Source: Oscillospiraceae bacterium
GTDB lineage: Bacteria; Bacillota_A; Clostridia; Oscillospirales; Oscillospiraceae
Direction of reading: 5' to 3'
NCBI GenBank assembly: GCA_017455225.1
Contig: JAFTBL010000051.1
Coordinates: forward strand, 1-8,263
Length of the DNA: 8,263 bases
Below, in pieces: positions 1-6,364 of this stretch (position 1 is its first letter; every line of letters starts with the position of its first letter). The notes under the pieces were generated by a model. That model worked only from the letters and a program-made list of their open reading frames with translations, was not told the origin of the DNA and did no database searches. Both the position numbers and the translations under genes were made by a program.

Positions 1-2
1 GC

Positions 3-710
3 TCATCGGGCAAACCCGAATATATCGGGGATGGCATCGGCCCCGAATGTCTGTATTCCCATTCTGTACATCGCTTTGGCATGAATCCTGTCATGCCAAA
101 TGAAGCGTCTCAAAACCTTTCGTACTGACCATTTCTCATCGTAACTGCCTGTTATGACGCCAAGCGATAGATACCCCGCGATGGATTCAAGAGACTTAAA
201 TCCTCTTTCCCGACAGGATACGATCGTTCCTTCATTATCAGCCTCCGCACCGATTTCGGAGAAATAATACTCGTTTACATTTTTTGTATGCTGATACATT
301 TCCTCCGCGGTACGAGGAACGGGGCCGTAAAATGACTTGCGAAAAGGGATCGCGCTCGTATGCTTATCAGGGAACGAACAATAGAGTGCATGAAAATCCT
401 CGGCGGATTTCAAGGCCAGGGATTTGAGATATCGGTATTCTTCGACACGCAAAGGCTTTTCTTCTGATGCGAACAGGACGTCGCTGTCTGCATCTCTGAT
501 TTGTAGATCAGATGCTTTTTCTTGAACGATCTCAATACCATAATCATCAAGCGCGGTCTCATTTCTCCATAACCGGAAGCGCCGTATTTCTTCCGGCATT
601 TTCAGCATCGCTTCTTCTTTAGATGCACCTCTTGTAAATGCTCCCGGAAAGCTGTCAGCATAGAGGATACTATCATTGCCATTGTGTTCCCATACGCAGC
701 TGATCTTCAT
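3..710 (-). CDS. HicB-like / DinB-like two-domain protein
   Basis: A 235-residue protein of unknown function. Residues about 1-50 resemble the HicB antitoxin fold: a short strand, then DSFPGAFTRGASKEEAM, which matches the HicB pattern of Pro-Gly, a Gly and an EEA helix. From about residue 85 the protein looks like a DinB/YfiT-type four-helix bundle, with His141 in a helix ending EYYF and the late motif WHDRIHAKAMYR giving His206 and His210. These three His are the expected metal ligands of DinB-like proteins. The start at 710 is chosen because GGAGG (717-721) lies 6 bases upstream; the frame stays open to 848 but no ribosome site supports that. No hicA-like partner is adjacent on the visible side. 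Base composition is much more AT-rich than the neighbouring genes, suggesting separate ancestry. Fold assignment is fairly secure; substrate and role are not. Confidence 0.8.
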   Translation of the reverse strand: MKISCVWEHNGNDSILYADSFPGAFTRGASKEEAMLKMPEEIRRFRLWRNETALDDYGIEIVQEKASDLQIRDADSDVLFASEEKPLRVEEYRYLKSLALKSAEDFHALYCSFPDKHTSAIPFRKSFYGPVPRTAEEMYQHTKNVNEYYFSEIGAEADNEGTIVSCRERGFKSLESIAGYLSLGVITGSYDEKWSVRKVLRRFIWHDRIHAKAMYRMGIQTFGADAIPDIFGFAR

Positions 711-804
711 TTTGTTCCTCCACGGCCCAAGCCTCGTTGAAAAGATTTCACCGCAGTTGAGCGGCGCTTCCTTGCGAAATGGCTCCCTCGTGCTTCCCCG
801 GTTT
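711..804. other. spacer between kinase gene and HicB/DinB gene
   Basis: This 94-base gap holds the ribosome binding site of the downstream minus-strand gene. It also holds a weak minus-strand hairpin at 750-765 (CCGC/GCGG stem plus a G-U pair, 6-base loop) followed by a short T-rich stretch, which could be a poor terminator for the kinase operon. I see no convincing promoter. Confidence 0.3.
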
Positions 805-1374
805 TTACAGCACCAGATCGCACCGGCGCTCGATATCAAAGGCCGCAAAATACTTCTCCTCCAGCGGGATCCAGCGATCCCGGAAGGCGGGCCAGCCCTC
901 CGCGCCGCCCCGCCGGAGGATCCGGCGGCGCTGTTCGTGGGCGTCCACCGTGAGAAATACCCGCAGGCCGTAGTGATCCCACAGCTCCGGGTGGCAGGCG
1001 TAGCTGCCCTCGATCAGCACCACCGGGGCGGCGGGAACGGTTTTGACCGCGCCCATGGCGCCGGCGTGACAGTCATAGGGGCAGAACCGCGCCTCACGCC
1101 CTGCAAGCAGCGGCGCCAGCACCTCGGCGCGCACCCGCTCCCAATCCACGTTGCCGCCGGGCTGGGCCAGCCGCTCCGGCGTGCGCTGCTGCGGGCGAAG
1201 AAAAAAGTCGTCCATATGCACCACCGCCCAGCCGAGGGACTCCTCTGCCGCCGCGGCAAGGGTGGTCTTACCGGCGCCGCAGCGCCCGTCCAGCGCCGCC
1301 AGCAGCGGCCGCCCGCTGCACCGTGCGGCAGCCTGCGCCAGCAGTGCCACGCGGCGGATCGTTCCCCCGTCCAT
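805..1374 (-). CDS. uridine-kinase-like P-loop kinase
   Basis: A 189-residue cytoplasmic NTP-dependent kinase of the uridine kinase/phosphoribulokinase-like P-loop superfamily. Visible motifs are the Walker A DGRCGAGKTT (Gly30-Thr37, Lys36 contacting phosphate), the HMDDFFL segment with Asp55-Asp56 as likely phosphoacceptor base and Mg ligand, the Walker-B-like VVLIEGSYA (Glu122), and an Arg-rich lid RRRILRRGG followed by FRDRWIPLEEKYF. These are shared with small uridine-kinase-like proteins of Firmicutes; whether the acceptor is uridine, another nucleoside or a different small molecule cannot be read from sequence. The start codon overlaps the stop of the upstream PPC-domain gene (TGATG), with no independent ribosome site, so translation is probably coupled. 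A GTG three bases earlier (1377) is an alternative start. The length is close to that of minimal kinases of this group. Confidence 0.85.
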   Translation of the reverse strand: MDGGTIRRVALLAQAAARCSGRPLLAALDGRCGAGKTTLAAAAEESLGWAVVHMDDFFLRPQQRTPERLAQPGGNVDWERVRAEVLAPLLAGREARFCPYDCHAGAMGAVKTVPAAPVVLIEGSYACHPELWDHYGLRVFLTVDAHEQRRRILRRGGAEGWPAFRDRWIPLEEKYFAAFDIERRCDLVL

Positions 1375-1377
1375 CAC
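1372..1377 (-). promoter_or_regulatory. TGATG stop-start overlap (translational coupling)
   Basis: Read on the minus strand, the TGA of the PPC-domain gene (1374-1376) overlaps the ATG of the kinase gene (1372-1374). The preceding 20 bases carry no clear ribosome binding site. Such overlaps usually mean reinitiation by the same ribosome and roughly matched output of the two proteins. Confidence 0.7.
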
Positions 1378-1796
1378 AGAAAATGAAACAGATTCAGCCC
1401 GGTGGTTTCGTCGTGCCGGCGCTCCACCGTGCCCTCCGTCACGCGCACCACCATCTCGCAGGTGGCGCTGACCACCGCCCGGTTCAAATGGCCGCCGAAC
1501 ACCTGCCCCTGCTCGTTGGCGGCGCTCATGTGCAGGTGGGAATAGTACGCGCCGTCCATGGTGGTGATGCTGCCGACGAGAGACACGATCTCATGATAGC
1601 CGGTGAAGCGGTTGGCGTGAAACTGCTGTTCCTCCACGTTGAGCACGCCCACGGTGAACTCGTCCACCGCACCCAGCGCGCTGACCTCCGCCAGACGGAT
1701 ATGCTCCTGCCGGGCCATCACGCCCAGCTGCTCCACGATCTCCTCACCCCGGTCGATGCGCAGATACACGGTGTCGCCAAAACGTCTGTATTCCAT
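1374..1796 (-). CDS. PPC-domain (DUF296) protein
   Basis: A 140-residue stand-alone PPC/DUF296 protein. The family signature is clear: SALGAVDEFTVGVLN in the middle, then YYSHLHMSAANEQGQVFGGH (residues 84-103), giving the conserved His87, His89 and His103, which are plausible metal ligands at the trimer core. In plants this domain is joined to AT-hook DNA-binding motifs; bacterial single-domain members are small trimeric proteins of unclear function, so I call neither DNA binding nor catalysis. The start at 1796 is supported by AAGGAGGG (1804-1811) 7 bases upstream; the frame is open to 1865 but that upstream stretch carries the promoter. It is the first gene of a two-gene unit with the coupled kinase and is divergent from the glycosidase gene. 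Confidence 0.88.
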   Translation of the reverse strand: MEYRRFGDTVYLRIDRGEEIVEQLGVMARQEHIRLAEVSALGAVDEFTVGVLNVEEQQFHANRFTGYHEIVSLVGSITTMDGAYYSHLHMSAANEQGQVFGGHLNRAVVSATCEMVVRVTEGTVERRHDETTGLNLFHFL

Positions 1797-1823
1797 GGCC
1801 GATCCCTCCTTGCCGTTTGTTGT

Positions 1824-1852
1824 ATCATAGGCCAAATTCGCCCAAAAATCAA
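1824..1852 (-). promoter_or_regulatory. SigA-type promoter of the PPC-kinase operon
   Basis: On the minus strand a -35 TTGATT (1847-1852) is separated by 17 bases from a -10 TATGAT (1824-1829). Both are close to the SigA/sigma-70 consensus and the spacing is optimal. Transcription would begin near 1817 and give a short leader before the ribosome site of the PPC gene. Confidence 0.7.
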
Positions 1853-1875
1853 GCCGCTTTCCCAAATCCGCCGCC

Positions 1876-1905
1876 TTGACATGTCATAAAAAACAGGGGT
1901 ATACT
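1876..1905 (+). promoter_or_regulatory. SigA-type promoter of the GH78-like gene
   Basis: A perfect -35 TTGACA (1876-1881), an 18-base spacer and a -10 TATACT (1900-1905) lie upstream of the glycosidase start. The leader would be roughly 20-25 bases and contains the ribosome site. The strength of the match suggests high basal activity unless a repressor blocks it; the overlapping palindrome is a candidate site for one. Confidence 0.8.
1877..1886. promoter_or_regulatory. candidate operator palindrome over the -35 box
   Basis: TGACATGTCA is a perfect 10-bp inverted repeat that includes five of the six bases of the plus-strand -35. It sits about 25 bases upstream of the divergent minus-strand -35, so a single bound protein could influence both promoters. 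The motif is short and no regulator gene is adjacent, so the call is tentative. Confidence 0.35.
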
Positions 1906-1934
1906 GGGAAAAACGTCTGGGGAGGATCCGGGAT

Positions 1935-4052
1935 ATGTTTTTGAAGGCTCAGCCCGTCTGGCTCAAAGGACGGGAACGGGAGATGAACGTATACGCCGCC
2001 ATGCCCTGCACCCTGCCCGGCGGCGACGGCATGACCCTGCACGTGGCGGGCACCGCCTTTTACCGGGCGTGGGCGGACGGCGCGTTTCTCGCCTCCGGCC
2101 CTGCCAGAACGGCGGGCGGCTACGTGCGGGAGGACGTGCTGGCGCTGCCCCACGGCACCCGGGATGTGCTGATCGAGGCGGTGGGCTATTTCTGCCGCAG
2201 TCTTTGCACCGTATGGCAGCCCTCCTGCCTGCTGGCGGAGGTGCGGCGGGGCGACGAGGTGCTGTTTGCCACCGGCGCGGACACGCCGATCTACGCGCCG
2301 CCCCACAAGGTGCAAAAGACGGAGCGCTACTCCGTTCAGCGCCATTTCACCGAGGTATGGGACCTGCGGCAGGGATCGCCGGTGGAGCCGCGCTATCTTG
2401 CCCGCGCCGCGGTGGTGGAGCCGGCGCCTGCCGTGCTGCCCCGCAGGGCCCCCTACCCCGTGTATCGCAGGGTGGACGCCGAAGAGTCGGTGTGCCGGGG
2501 CACGCTGGTATACGACGAGACGCTGCCCTGCAGGCGCCAGCGTTATTCCTGGCCCACCGTGCCGGAGGAATGGGGCATTTTCGACTGGGAGGAGATCCCC
2601 TATCACCCCCACGCGTGGATCCAACAGCAGCGCCAGCAGGTCACGGATCGCCGGGTTTCCCTGCCCATGACCCTCGCCGCCGGTGAATACGCCCTGCTGG
2701 ATCTGGGGCGGATCGAGTGCGGCTTCCTCCGTCTGGCAGTGAACTGCCGGCAGGAGAGCGACGTGGTGGTGGCCTTTGCCGAGCACTGCGAGGACGCGCC
2801 GGAGGATCAGTTCCGCTATCCCAACATCAACGTGCACAACGCGGTGGAATGGCTGGCGCCGGAGGGGACGCAGGAGCTTTTGTCCTTTGAGCCCTATACC
2901 TGCCGCAAGGCGCTGGTGGCGGTGAAAAGCGGCTGCGTCACGCTGGAGAGCTTCGGCGTGCTGACCTACATGCTGAACGACGCCGACTACGCCCGCCCCG
3001 CCTTCAAGGATCCGGAGCTGGCGGCCATCTATGAGACTGCGATCCGGAATTACACCCACAACGCAGTGGATCTTTATATGGACTGCCCCTCCCGGGAGCG
3101 GGCCGGGTGGTTGGGCGACGCCTGCTACACCTCCCAGACGGAATTCGCCCTCACCGGGGAAAGCCGCACGGAAGAGGCGTTTCTGGAAAACCTGCGGCTG
3201 TACGTGAACCGCGGCGAATATCTGGACGGCGCGCTGCCGGAGGCCTTCCCCTCCGACCCGCCGCCGGACGATCCCCACGATCTGGGCCTGAAAAAGAGCG
3301 GCGGCGTGTTTATCCCCCAGTTCATCCTCTGGTTTTTGATGGAGGTGTCGGACTACCTCACGGTGCGCGGGCACGGGGCGGAGGCTCCCCTGTTCCGCCC
3401 CGTGGTGGACAGCACGCTGGGCTTCTTCCGCCGCTATGAAAACAGCGAGGGGCTGCTGGAGGATCTGCCCATGTGGAACTTCGTGGAGTGGAGCCGCGCC
3501 AACGAGTGGACCCGGAACGTCAACTACCCCACCAACTTCTTCTATGCCGAGGTACTTCAGCGGATGGGCACGCTGTACGGCGAAAAGGACTGGCTGCGCC
3601 GCAGCGGAGAGATCCGGCGGCTGGCCGTGGCCCAGTCCTTTGACGGGCAATGCTTCCGGGATCACGCTCTGCGGATGCCGGACGGCACGCTGGCGGTGCA
3701 GCCGGAGCGCTCGGAGGTGTGCCAGTATTACGCGGCGCTGTACGGCGGCATCGATCTGAACGAGGCCCGCTACGCCGAGCTGCGGCGCCTTATTCTGGAG
3801 GTCTTTTCCCCGGATCGGAAGGACGGCGAGATATTGCCCATTGAGATGATCTTCGGCGCCTATATGCGCATGACGCTGCTGGAGCGGATGGGACAGCGGG
3901 AGCTTTTGCTGCGGGACATCAAAAAGCTTTTCGGCCACATGGTGGGCGACGGCGGTACGCTGTGGGAATACCGCAGCGGCAAGGGAAGCCGGGACCACGG
4001 CATGGCCTCCTACGTGGCGGTGATGCTGCAAAAGGCGGCGGAGCAAGACTGA
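1935..4052 (+). CDS. GH78-like alpha-L-rhamnosidase family protein
   Basis: A 705-residue glycoside hydrolase related to GH78 alpha-L-rhamnosidases (inverting enzymes that release L-rhamnose). Residues about 1-350 are beta-rich N-terminal domains, including the sugar-binding-like stretch GTAFYRAWADGAFLASGPAR. The (alpha/alpha)6 catalytic domain fills the rest. The hallmark MDCPSRERAGWLGD provides Asp383, Glu388 and Asp395, spaced exactly as the catalytic-site acids of characterised bacterial GH78 enzymes (D-x4-E-x6-D). Near the end GGTLWEYRSG (Glu678) and SRDHGMASYVAVML correspond to the family's TTIWERW and S-x-NH-type motifs. There is no signal peptide, so it should act in the cytoplasm on imported oligosaccharides. 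At 705 residues it is shorter than many GH78 enzymes and stops right after the catalytic domain, lacking the usual C-terminal beta-sandwich. The start has GGGGAGGA (1919-1926) upstream at good spacing. Specificity for rhamnose is likely but not proven. Confidence 0.85.
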   Translation: MFLKAQPVWLKGREREMNVYAAMPCTLPGGDGMTLHVAGTAFYRAWADGAFLASGPARTAGGYVREDVLALPHGTRDVLIEAVGYFCRSLCTVWQPSCLLAEVRRGDEVLFATGADTPIYAPPHKVQKTERYSVQRHFTEVWDLRQGSPVEPRYLARAAVVEPAPAVLPRRAPYPVYRRVDAEESVCRGTLVYDETLPCRRQRYSWPTVPEEWGIFDWEEIPYHPHAWIQQQRQQVTDRRVSLPMTLAAGEYALLDLGRIECGFLRLAVNCRQESDVVVAFAEHCEDAPEDQFRYPNINVHNAVEWLAPEGTQELLSFEPYTCRKALVAVKSGCVTLESFGVLTYMLNDADYARPAFKDPELAAIYETAIRNYTHNAVDLYMDCPSRERAGWLGDACYTSQTEFALTGESRTEEAFLENLRLYVNRGEYLDGALPEAFPSDPPPDDPHDLGLKKSGGVFIPQFILWFLMEVSDYLTVRGHGAEAPLFRPVVDSTLGFFRRYENSEGLLEDLPMWNFVEWSRANEWTRNVNYPTNFFYAEVLQRMGTLYGEKDWLRRSGEIRRLAVAQSFDGQCFRDHALRMPDGTLAVQPERSEVCQYYAALYGGIDLNEARYAELRRLILEVFSPDRKDGEILPIEMIFGAYMRMTLLERMGQRELLLRDIKKLFGHMVGDGGTLWEYRSGKGSRDHGMASYVAVMLQKAAEQD

Positions 4053-4064
4053 GCAAAACAGGAA

Positions 4065-4103
4065 AAACCGGCGTGACCGTTTTGGTCACGCCGGTTTCTG
4101 TTT
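4065..4103. terminator. bidirectional Rho-independent terminator
   Basis: A perfect 14-bp stem (4065-4078 with 4084-4097) closes a 5-base loop. On the plus strand it ends in TTT-C-TG-TTT; on the minus strand the stem also ends in T residues and continues into a T-rich run. It lies between the convergent glycosidase and dehydrogenase genes, 12 and 15 bases from their stop codons, so it should stop transcription from both. Confidence 0.9.
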
Positions 4104-4112
4104 GTATACCGC

Positions 4113-5105
4113 TTATTTGCCGTAGCCATGCTTTTCCCCCACGCCGGTGGGGTCGCACTGCGCCATGGCAAGGTACATGGCATCCCGGGCCTGCACCGCC
4201 CGGTCGGCCTTATCGCCGCTGTAATCGTAAAAGCCGCGGCCGGTCTTGACGCCGTAGTGCCCCGCCTGATAGATCTCCTCGAACTGCCCGGAGGGGTATT
4301 TGTCGTCGCACAGCTCCGCCCAGAGGTAGGTGGCGATGTGATGATGGATATCCAGACCGCCCTGATCCACCACCTCGCAGGGGCCGAGGCAGGCGTAGCG
4401 GAAGCCCAGGCCGTACTTCATGGCGCCGTCCACGTCCGCATAGTCGCCGATGCCCTGCTCCACGATATACAGCGCCTCACGCAGGATCGCCGCCTGCAGG
4501 CGGTTGGCGATGAAGCCGGGGGCGTCCTTTTTCACGTAGATGGGCTTTTTGCCCACGGCAAGCGCCAGCGCGTACACCGTCTCCAGCGTTTCCGGCGCCG
4601 TTTCCGCCCCGCTGATGACTTCCACCAGCGGCACGATGTGGGAGGGGTTGAACCAGTGCATGCCGCAGAAGCGGGATTTGTCCGCCACGCGCGCGGCGAT
4701 CTTGGTGATGGAAAGCCCGGATGTGTTGGTGGCCATGAGGCAGGTGGGCTTGACCAGACGGGACACCGCCTCCCAGAAGGCCTGCTTCACCTCCAGCTTC
4801 TCCAGCACGGACTCAACGATGATGTCGCACCGGCGGAAGGCCTCCACCGTGTGGAGCTGCTCCATAGGCGCGTACACGAACTGCAGCCGGGCGCGGATGG
4901 TGTCAGACTGCGCCTGCGTCAGCGCACCGGAGGACACCAGACTGGCCTGATTGACCTCCACCAGATGCTCGCCCCGGCGCAGACCCTCCTCAAACGCGTC
5001 GTAGACCACCACGTCATAGCCCTTTTCGGCAAAGATCTGCGCCATGGAGGCACCCATGGTGCCCGCGCCGGCAATGCAGACCTGCCTGATCTCGTTGACC
5101 TTCAT
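4113..5105 (-). CDS. 3-hydroxyacyl-CoA dehydrogenase family protein
   Basis: A 330-residue NAD-dependent dehydrogenase with the two-domain 3HCDH architecture. The N-terminal Rossmann domain shows GAGTMG (Gly13, Gly15, Gly18) and Asp36 at the end of the second strand, favouring NAD over NADP. The active site has NTSGLSI (Ser129), GMHWFNP (His150, Asn153) and LVEVI (Glu162), the His-Glu dyad of the family. The C-terminal domain contains PGFIANRLQ (Asn201), GPCEVVDQGGLDIHHHIATY and the family signature GVKTGRGFYDYSG. Classical butyryl-pathway enzymes are near 280 residues; this longer form with a Gly-Leu-Asp-Ile-His-rich helix may act on another 3-hydroxy acid or its CoA ester, as L-gulonate or carnitine dehydrogenases of the same fold do. 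It is last in the three-gene run, 15 bases after the SGNH gene, whose stop overlaps its ribosome site (GAAGGGAG). No thiolase or crotonase is nearby, which argues against ordinary beta-oxidation. Confidence 0.85.
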   Translation of the reverse strand: MKVNEIRQVCIAGAGTMGASMAQIFAEKGYDVVVYDAFEEGLRRGEHLVEVNQASLVSSGALTQAQSDTIRARLQFVYAPMEQLHTVEAFRRCDIIVESVLEKLEVKQAFWEAVSRLVKPTCLMATNTSGLSITKIAARVADKSRFCGMHWFNPSHIVPLVEVISGAETAPETLETVYALALAVGKKPIYVKKDAPGFIANRLQAAILREALYIVEQGIGDYADVDGAMKYGLGFRYACLGPCEVVDQGGLDIHHHIATYLWAELCDDKYPSGQFEEIYQAGHYGVKTGRGFYDYSGDKADRAVQARDAMYLAMAQCDPTGVGEKHGYGK

Positions 5106-5120
5106 GCTCTTTTTCTCCCT

Positions 5121-6209
5121 TCATTTCGCCGCTGCGGCAAGAGCGGCGCGCAGTACCGGCTCCACCGCGTTGGCCATCATCAAAAAGCCAATGTCGTTGG
5201 GGTGGATATGATCCACCGTACAGTTGCCCCGGTCTACCGGCGCATAGATGCTGTCGCCGTCAATGAACCAGACCTTCTTGTCCCCGGCGGCCACCGCATC
5301 GTCATACGTCCGGCGGATGATCTGCTTGCGCTCTTGCACCGTGCCGAACATCCGGTCCGCCGCCGTGATCATGATGACCGGCAGCTCCGGCTGACGCTCC
5401 CGGATGATGCGGAACGCCCGCTGGTGGGTGCGCGCCAGTTCCTCCGCCGAGCCGGCGTTGTGGTCGTAATCGTACACCAGCACGCTCATGTCCAGCCCGG
5501 CCAGATACTCCGCCATGGCATCCTCGCCGTGGGCGCCGGAGGAGAAGCCCAGATTGACGATATCCGCGTCCAGCCGGCGGGAGAGAACGTTGAAATAGGC
5601 GTTGCCCGGATGGGAGGCACAGCCCCCCTGCGTGATGGACGAGCCGTAGAATACGATGGGCTTTTGCACCGCGTAATCCGCTGCCGGCAGGATCTGCGAG
5701 CCCTCGTCAAGCGCGATGAACGCCTCGGACACCGGATTGTAGAGCGGGAAATGGATCAGGATATCCCGCATCTTCCGCTCCCCGATGGTAACGCAGGCGT
5801 CGTAGGCGTTTTCCGGCAGGTCCCGCTTGGCAAGATCGCCCAAAAACCCGTGGCGGAAGCTGTTCCAGTAGTCGCCGTCCACGTACAGGTCAAAATAGCT
5901 GCTGCCGGTTTTGGGCATGTGGTCAAACCGCACGATCTGCGGCAGCACCGAGCGCAGCAGGATCCGCCCGGAATCGGTGCGAAAGCGGATCCGCCCGCCG
6001 GAGGTGTGGGTATACAGCTCCTGCACAAACTGGTTGACCTTGGGCGGAACGTCGTGGGGCATGCGCTTGAATGCGTCGCCGTCATATGGCTCGTACAGAC
6101 CGTAAATGCGAAACGCCTTATCCCGCACGGAATAGAAGGTCAGCCCTTCGTAGCGCAGCTCCTCGCCGGCATAGTTTTTGTCGATTTTCGCAATGTCAAT
6201 GCACTCCAT
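5121..6209 (-). CDS. SGNH/GDSL hydrolase with N-terminal GxDLY domain
   Basis: A 362-residue esterase-type hydrolase. Residues about 1-165 match the beta-rich domain that precedes GDSL-3-type lipases, including its namesake motif as SYFDLYVDG (residues 104-112). Residues about 183-355 form the SGNH domain: block I FYGSSITQGG with Ser191 as nucleophile, block II NLGFSSGAHGE (Gly221), block III in YDYDHNAG (Asn251), and block V DHIHPND with Asp333 and His336, so the catalytic set is complete. No signal peptide or membrane segment is visible, so it is probably cytoplasmic. Relatives often occur in carbohydrate-use gene clusters and are presumed to remove acyl groups from sugars; the substrate here is unknown. 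The start is supported by GAAGGA about 8 bases upstream. It lies between the reductase and dehydrogenase genes and is probably cotranscribed with the latter. Its 155-base upstream gap contains a consensus -10 box, so an extra internal promoter is possible. Confidence 0.88.
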   Translation of the reverse strand: MECIDIAKIDKNYAGEELRYEGLTFYSVRDKAFRIYGLYEPYDGDAFKRMPHDVPPKVNQFVQELYTHTSGGRIRFRTDSGRILLRSVLPQIVRFDHMPKTGSSYFDLYVDGDYWNSFRHGFLGDLAKRDLPENAYDACVTIGERKMRDILIHFPLYNPVSEAFIALDEGSQILPAADYAVQKPIVFYGSSITQGGCASHPGNAYFNVLSRRLDADIVNLGFSSGAHGEDAMAEYLAGLDMSVLVYDYDHNAGSAEELARTHQRAFRIIRERQPELPVIMITAADRMFGTVQERKQIIRRTYDDAVAAGDKKVWFIDGDSIYAPVDRGNCTVDHIHPNDIGFLMMANAVEPVLRAALAAAAK

Positions 6210-6226
6210 TATCCATTCCTTCTCCG

Positions 6227-6232
6227 ATTATA
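6227..6232 (-). promoter_or_regulatory. isolated consensus -10 box before the SGNH gene
   Basis: A perfect TATAAT on the minus strand lies 17 bases before the SGNH start codon. No acceptable -35 is found at 16-18 bases upstream, and the implied leader would be only about 10 bases. It may be a weak internal promoter or chance in a locally AT-rich patch. Confidence 0.3.
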
Positions 6233-6241
6233 ATAGCGTGA

Positions 6242-6364
6242 TCAGCCCCAAGGACCTTCGATCTCCTCGTCCGGGTTCCCGCCACCAGACAGTCCGCCGG
6301 TGCGGTTCAACTCGTCCATGGTGTATCTGCCGTGGCGTATGGCGTCGGCGGCAAGGGCACCGGA
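6242..6364 (-). other. 40-codon in-frame open extension after the reductase TGA
   Basis: Directly after the reductase stop codon (6365-6367) the same frame stays open for 40 codons to a second TGA at 6242-6244. It encodes SGALAADAIRHGRYTMDELN and then a Gly- and acid-rich tail with GGLSGGG and DEEIEGPWG. An internal ATG at 6317-6319 could start a 25-residue peptide, but no ribosome site precedes it. The peptide does not resemble any GarR C-terminus I know. It could be the tail of a gene lost by deletion, a chance open frame in GC-rich DNA, or a readthrough extension. This is the largest unassigned gap on the minus-strand operon. Confidence 0.3.

Noticed and set aside
711..848. A possible longer N-terminus for the HicB/DinB protein starting at 848.
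   Set aside because: The extra 46 residues have no domain character, would overlap the kinase gene, and lack a ribosome site; GGAGG is ideally placed for the start at 710.
1884..4046. A 720-codon open frame on the minus strand opposite the glycosidase gene.
   Set aside because: It is the antisense shadow of a GC-rich gene: the product is full of His, Arg, Pro and Gln with no motif, and it has no ribosome site, while the plus strand carries clear GH78 motifs.
4128..6233. A 701-codon plus-strand open frame spanning two minus-strand genes.
   Set aside because: It crosses the dehydrogenase and SGNH genes antisense, its composition is low-complexity His/Arg/Leu-rich, and both opposing genes have complete catalytic motifs.
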